A DNA stretch of 6,374 bases. Origin: an uncultured Clostridia bacterium (lineage in GTDB: Bacteria; Bacillota; Clostridia; Christensenellales; Borkfalkiaceae). This document shows positions 6,080 through 6,374 of this stretch, one piece after another; position 1 is the stretch's first letter; every line of letters starts with the position of its first letter. Under the pieces are notes generated by a model. The model did not search any database. It was not told the origin of the DNA and worked only from the letters and a program-made list of their open reading frames with translations. Position numbers and translations under genes: made by a program. The stretch lies in contig CAJOMT010000076.1 of the NCBI GenBank assembly GCA_905235815.1, positions 1 to 6,374 on the forward strand, given 5' to 3'.

Positions 6080-6163
6080 GCTTTTGCACGGCAAAAGCCA
6101 AATCATATATTAAAGACTTTTGATTGTTACCGCTTGCGGTAACCACAATGCGGAACGCATTGT
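6080..6163. repeat. Cluster of three 8-bp hairpins with loops of 2-3 nt
   Basis: Hairpin 1 is GCTTTTGC-ACG-GCAAAAGC (6080-6098). Hairpin 2 is GTTACCGC-TT-GCGGTAAC (6126-6143). Hairpin 3 is ACAATGCG-GAA-CGCATTGT (6145-6163). All stems are perfect, and hairpins 2 and 3 are separated by a single base. None has a U-tract, so they are not terminators. CTTTTG at 6117-6122 offers an alternative pairing with CAAAAG of hairpin 1. Confidence 0.8.
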
Positions 6164-6273
6164 CAAAACGTCACGCAAGTCCTGTCGTCCGCACCATGTA
6201 GGTTAAAGGCGAGCCTTAATTCGGCGCGACTTTAAATTGTCTGAAAATATATATAAATCTATATTAAACCGCT

Positions 6274-6374
6274 TTATTTGATACCGTATTTTTCTTTTAA
6301 TTCGATAGGTATTTTCCTTTCTTTAAAATAGAATTCTCTGTCATGCTCGCCCACTTCGCGCTGTACTTTGCATG
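6274..6374 (-). CDS. C-terminal end of an unrecognised protein, start outside window
   Basis: On the minus strand a frame is open from the window edge to the TAA at 6274-6276. It encodes about 32 residues rich in charged amino acids, containing REVGEHDREFYF, then KERKIPIELK, and ending in KYGIK. The charged, lysine-rich composition looks protein-like. I do not recognise the family; the EFYF...IP spacing faintly recalls small zinc-ribbon proteins, but the needed cysteine pairs are not visible, so I do not claim it. The gene is convergent with tRNA-Leu and would end just beyond the repeat region; no clear terminator of its own is seen. Confidence 0.5.
   Translation of the reverse strand, partial: CKVQREVGEHDREFYFKERKIPIELKEKYGIK

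Larger units (their letters stand above)
6064..6183. mobile_element. Candidate 120-bp non-coding structured element with 8-bp terminal inverted repeats
   Basis: The segment begins AGGACTTG and ends CAAGTCCT, exact inverted repeats that both coincide with the T-arm sequence of the neighbouring tRNA. Inside are three hairpins (6080-6163) and no open reading frame of note. It could be a MITE-like or palindromic repeat, or a deletion scar of a larger tRNA-integrated element. The boundaries are my inference; no target-site duplication beyond the tRNA repeat was identified. Confidence 0.35.
5994..6215 (+). repeat. Direct repeat of the tRNA-Leu 3' end and terminator arm (possible att-type duplication)
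   Basis: Bases 5994-6033 (T-loop, T-stem, acceptor strand, CCA and 3' flank into the first terminator arm) recur at 6176-6215. The first 26 bases are identical and 38 of 40 match overall. The offset is 182 bp. The second copy is followed by a degenerate terminator right arm (GGCGCGAC in place of GGCTCGC) and no T-run. It lacks the 5' part of the tRNA, so it is not a gene. Duplication of a tRNA 3' end is the known mark of tyrosine-recombinase integration, but the enclosed 142 bp could not encode an integrase. Confidence 0.8.

Noticed and set aside
6061..6125. A minus-strand tRNA-like gene, with hairpin 1 as a long variable arm next to the inverted T-arm
   Set aside because: The T-stem would pair only 3 of 5 bases, and no acceptor stem or credible anticodon arm can be drawn.
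6171..6193. A second tRNA-Leu gene downstream
   Set aside because: Only the 3' acceptor strand, part of the T-arm and CCA are present; the 5' acceptor strand, D-arm and anticodon arm are missing.
6027..6240. An insertion sequence beside the tRNA
   Set aside because: No transposase reading frame or long terminal inverted repeats; only short hairpins and the tRNA-derived repeats are present.

Overview
The window looks like a piece of chromosome from a low-GC Gram-positive bacterium (Bacillota). It is probably a gut-type member of the Clostridia. The reasons are AT-rich spacers, an HPr kinase/phosphorylase gene, a clostridial-style MurG (KGGYVALP, HESD, SRGDQ), and a BspA-type leucine-rich-repeat protein whose C-terminus is of the kind common in gut Clostridia. 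The lineage is inferred from these families and not from any search.

Layout. (1) Positions 2-490 (+) hold the C-terminal end of a BspA/LRR_5 surface-type protein with four 69-bp repeats. (2) Positions 521-565 hold a near-perfect 20-bp hairpin with a U-tract that can serve as a bidirectional terminator between this gene and the convergent operon. (3) Positions 577-4679 (-) hold a tight three-gene operon, transcribed cca -> uvrC -> hprK: CCA-adding enzyme, excision nuclease subunit C, and HPr kinase/phosphorylase. Both junctions overlap by exactly 8 nt with the same ATGAATRA geometry, which suggests translational coupling. (4) Positions 4680-4789 are a divergent, very AT-rich promoter region with a good sigma-A-type promoter for cca and a 20-bp palindrome. 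(5) Positions 4790-5839 (+) hold murG, standing alone. (6) Positions 5859-5884 hold a hairpin behind murG. (7) Positions 5930-6014 (+) hold tRNA-Leu(CAG) with an encoded CCA, its own strong promoter, and a terminator at 6027-6054. (8) Positions 6055-6273 hold a non-coding repeat-rich stretch. (9) Positions 6274-6374 (-) hold the C-terminal end of an unrecognised gene.

The operon and murG are ordinary housekeeping genes: tRNA 3'-end maturation, nucleotide excision repair, carbon catabolite control and peptidoglycan lipid II synthesis. The unusual part is downstream of tRNA-Leu. The last 18 nt of the tRNA together with its downstream flank into the terminator stem (40 nt, 38 matching) are repeated directly 182 bp further on. 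Between the two copies lie an inverted 16-nt copy of the tRNA T-arm and three consecutive 8-bp hairpins with loops of 2-3 nt. This resembles either the scar or minimal remnant of tRNA-targeted integration, or a small non-coding structured mobile repeat nested in a decayed tRNA duplication. It is the best candidate in the window for something not previously described.
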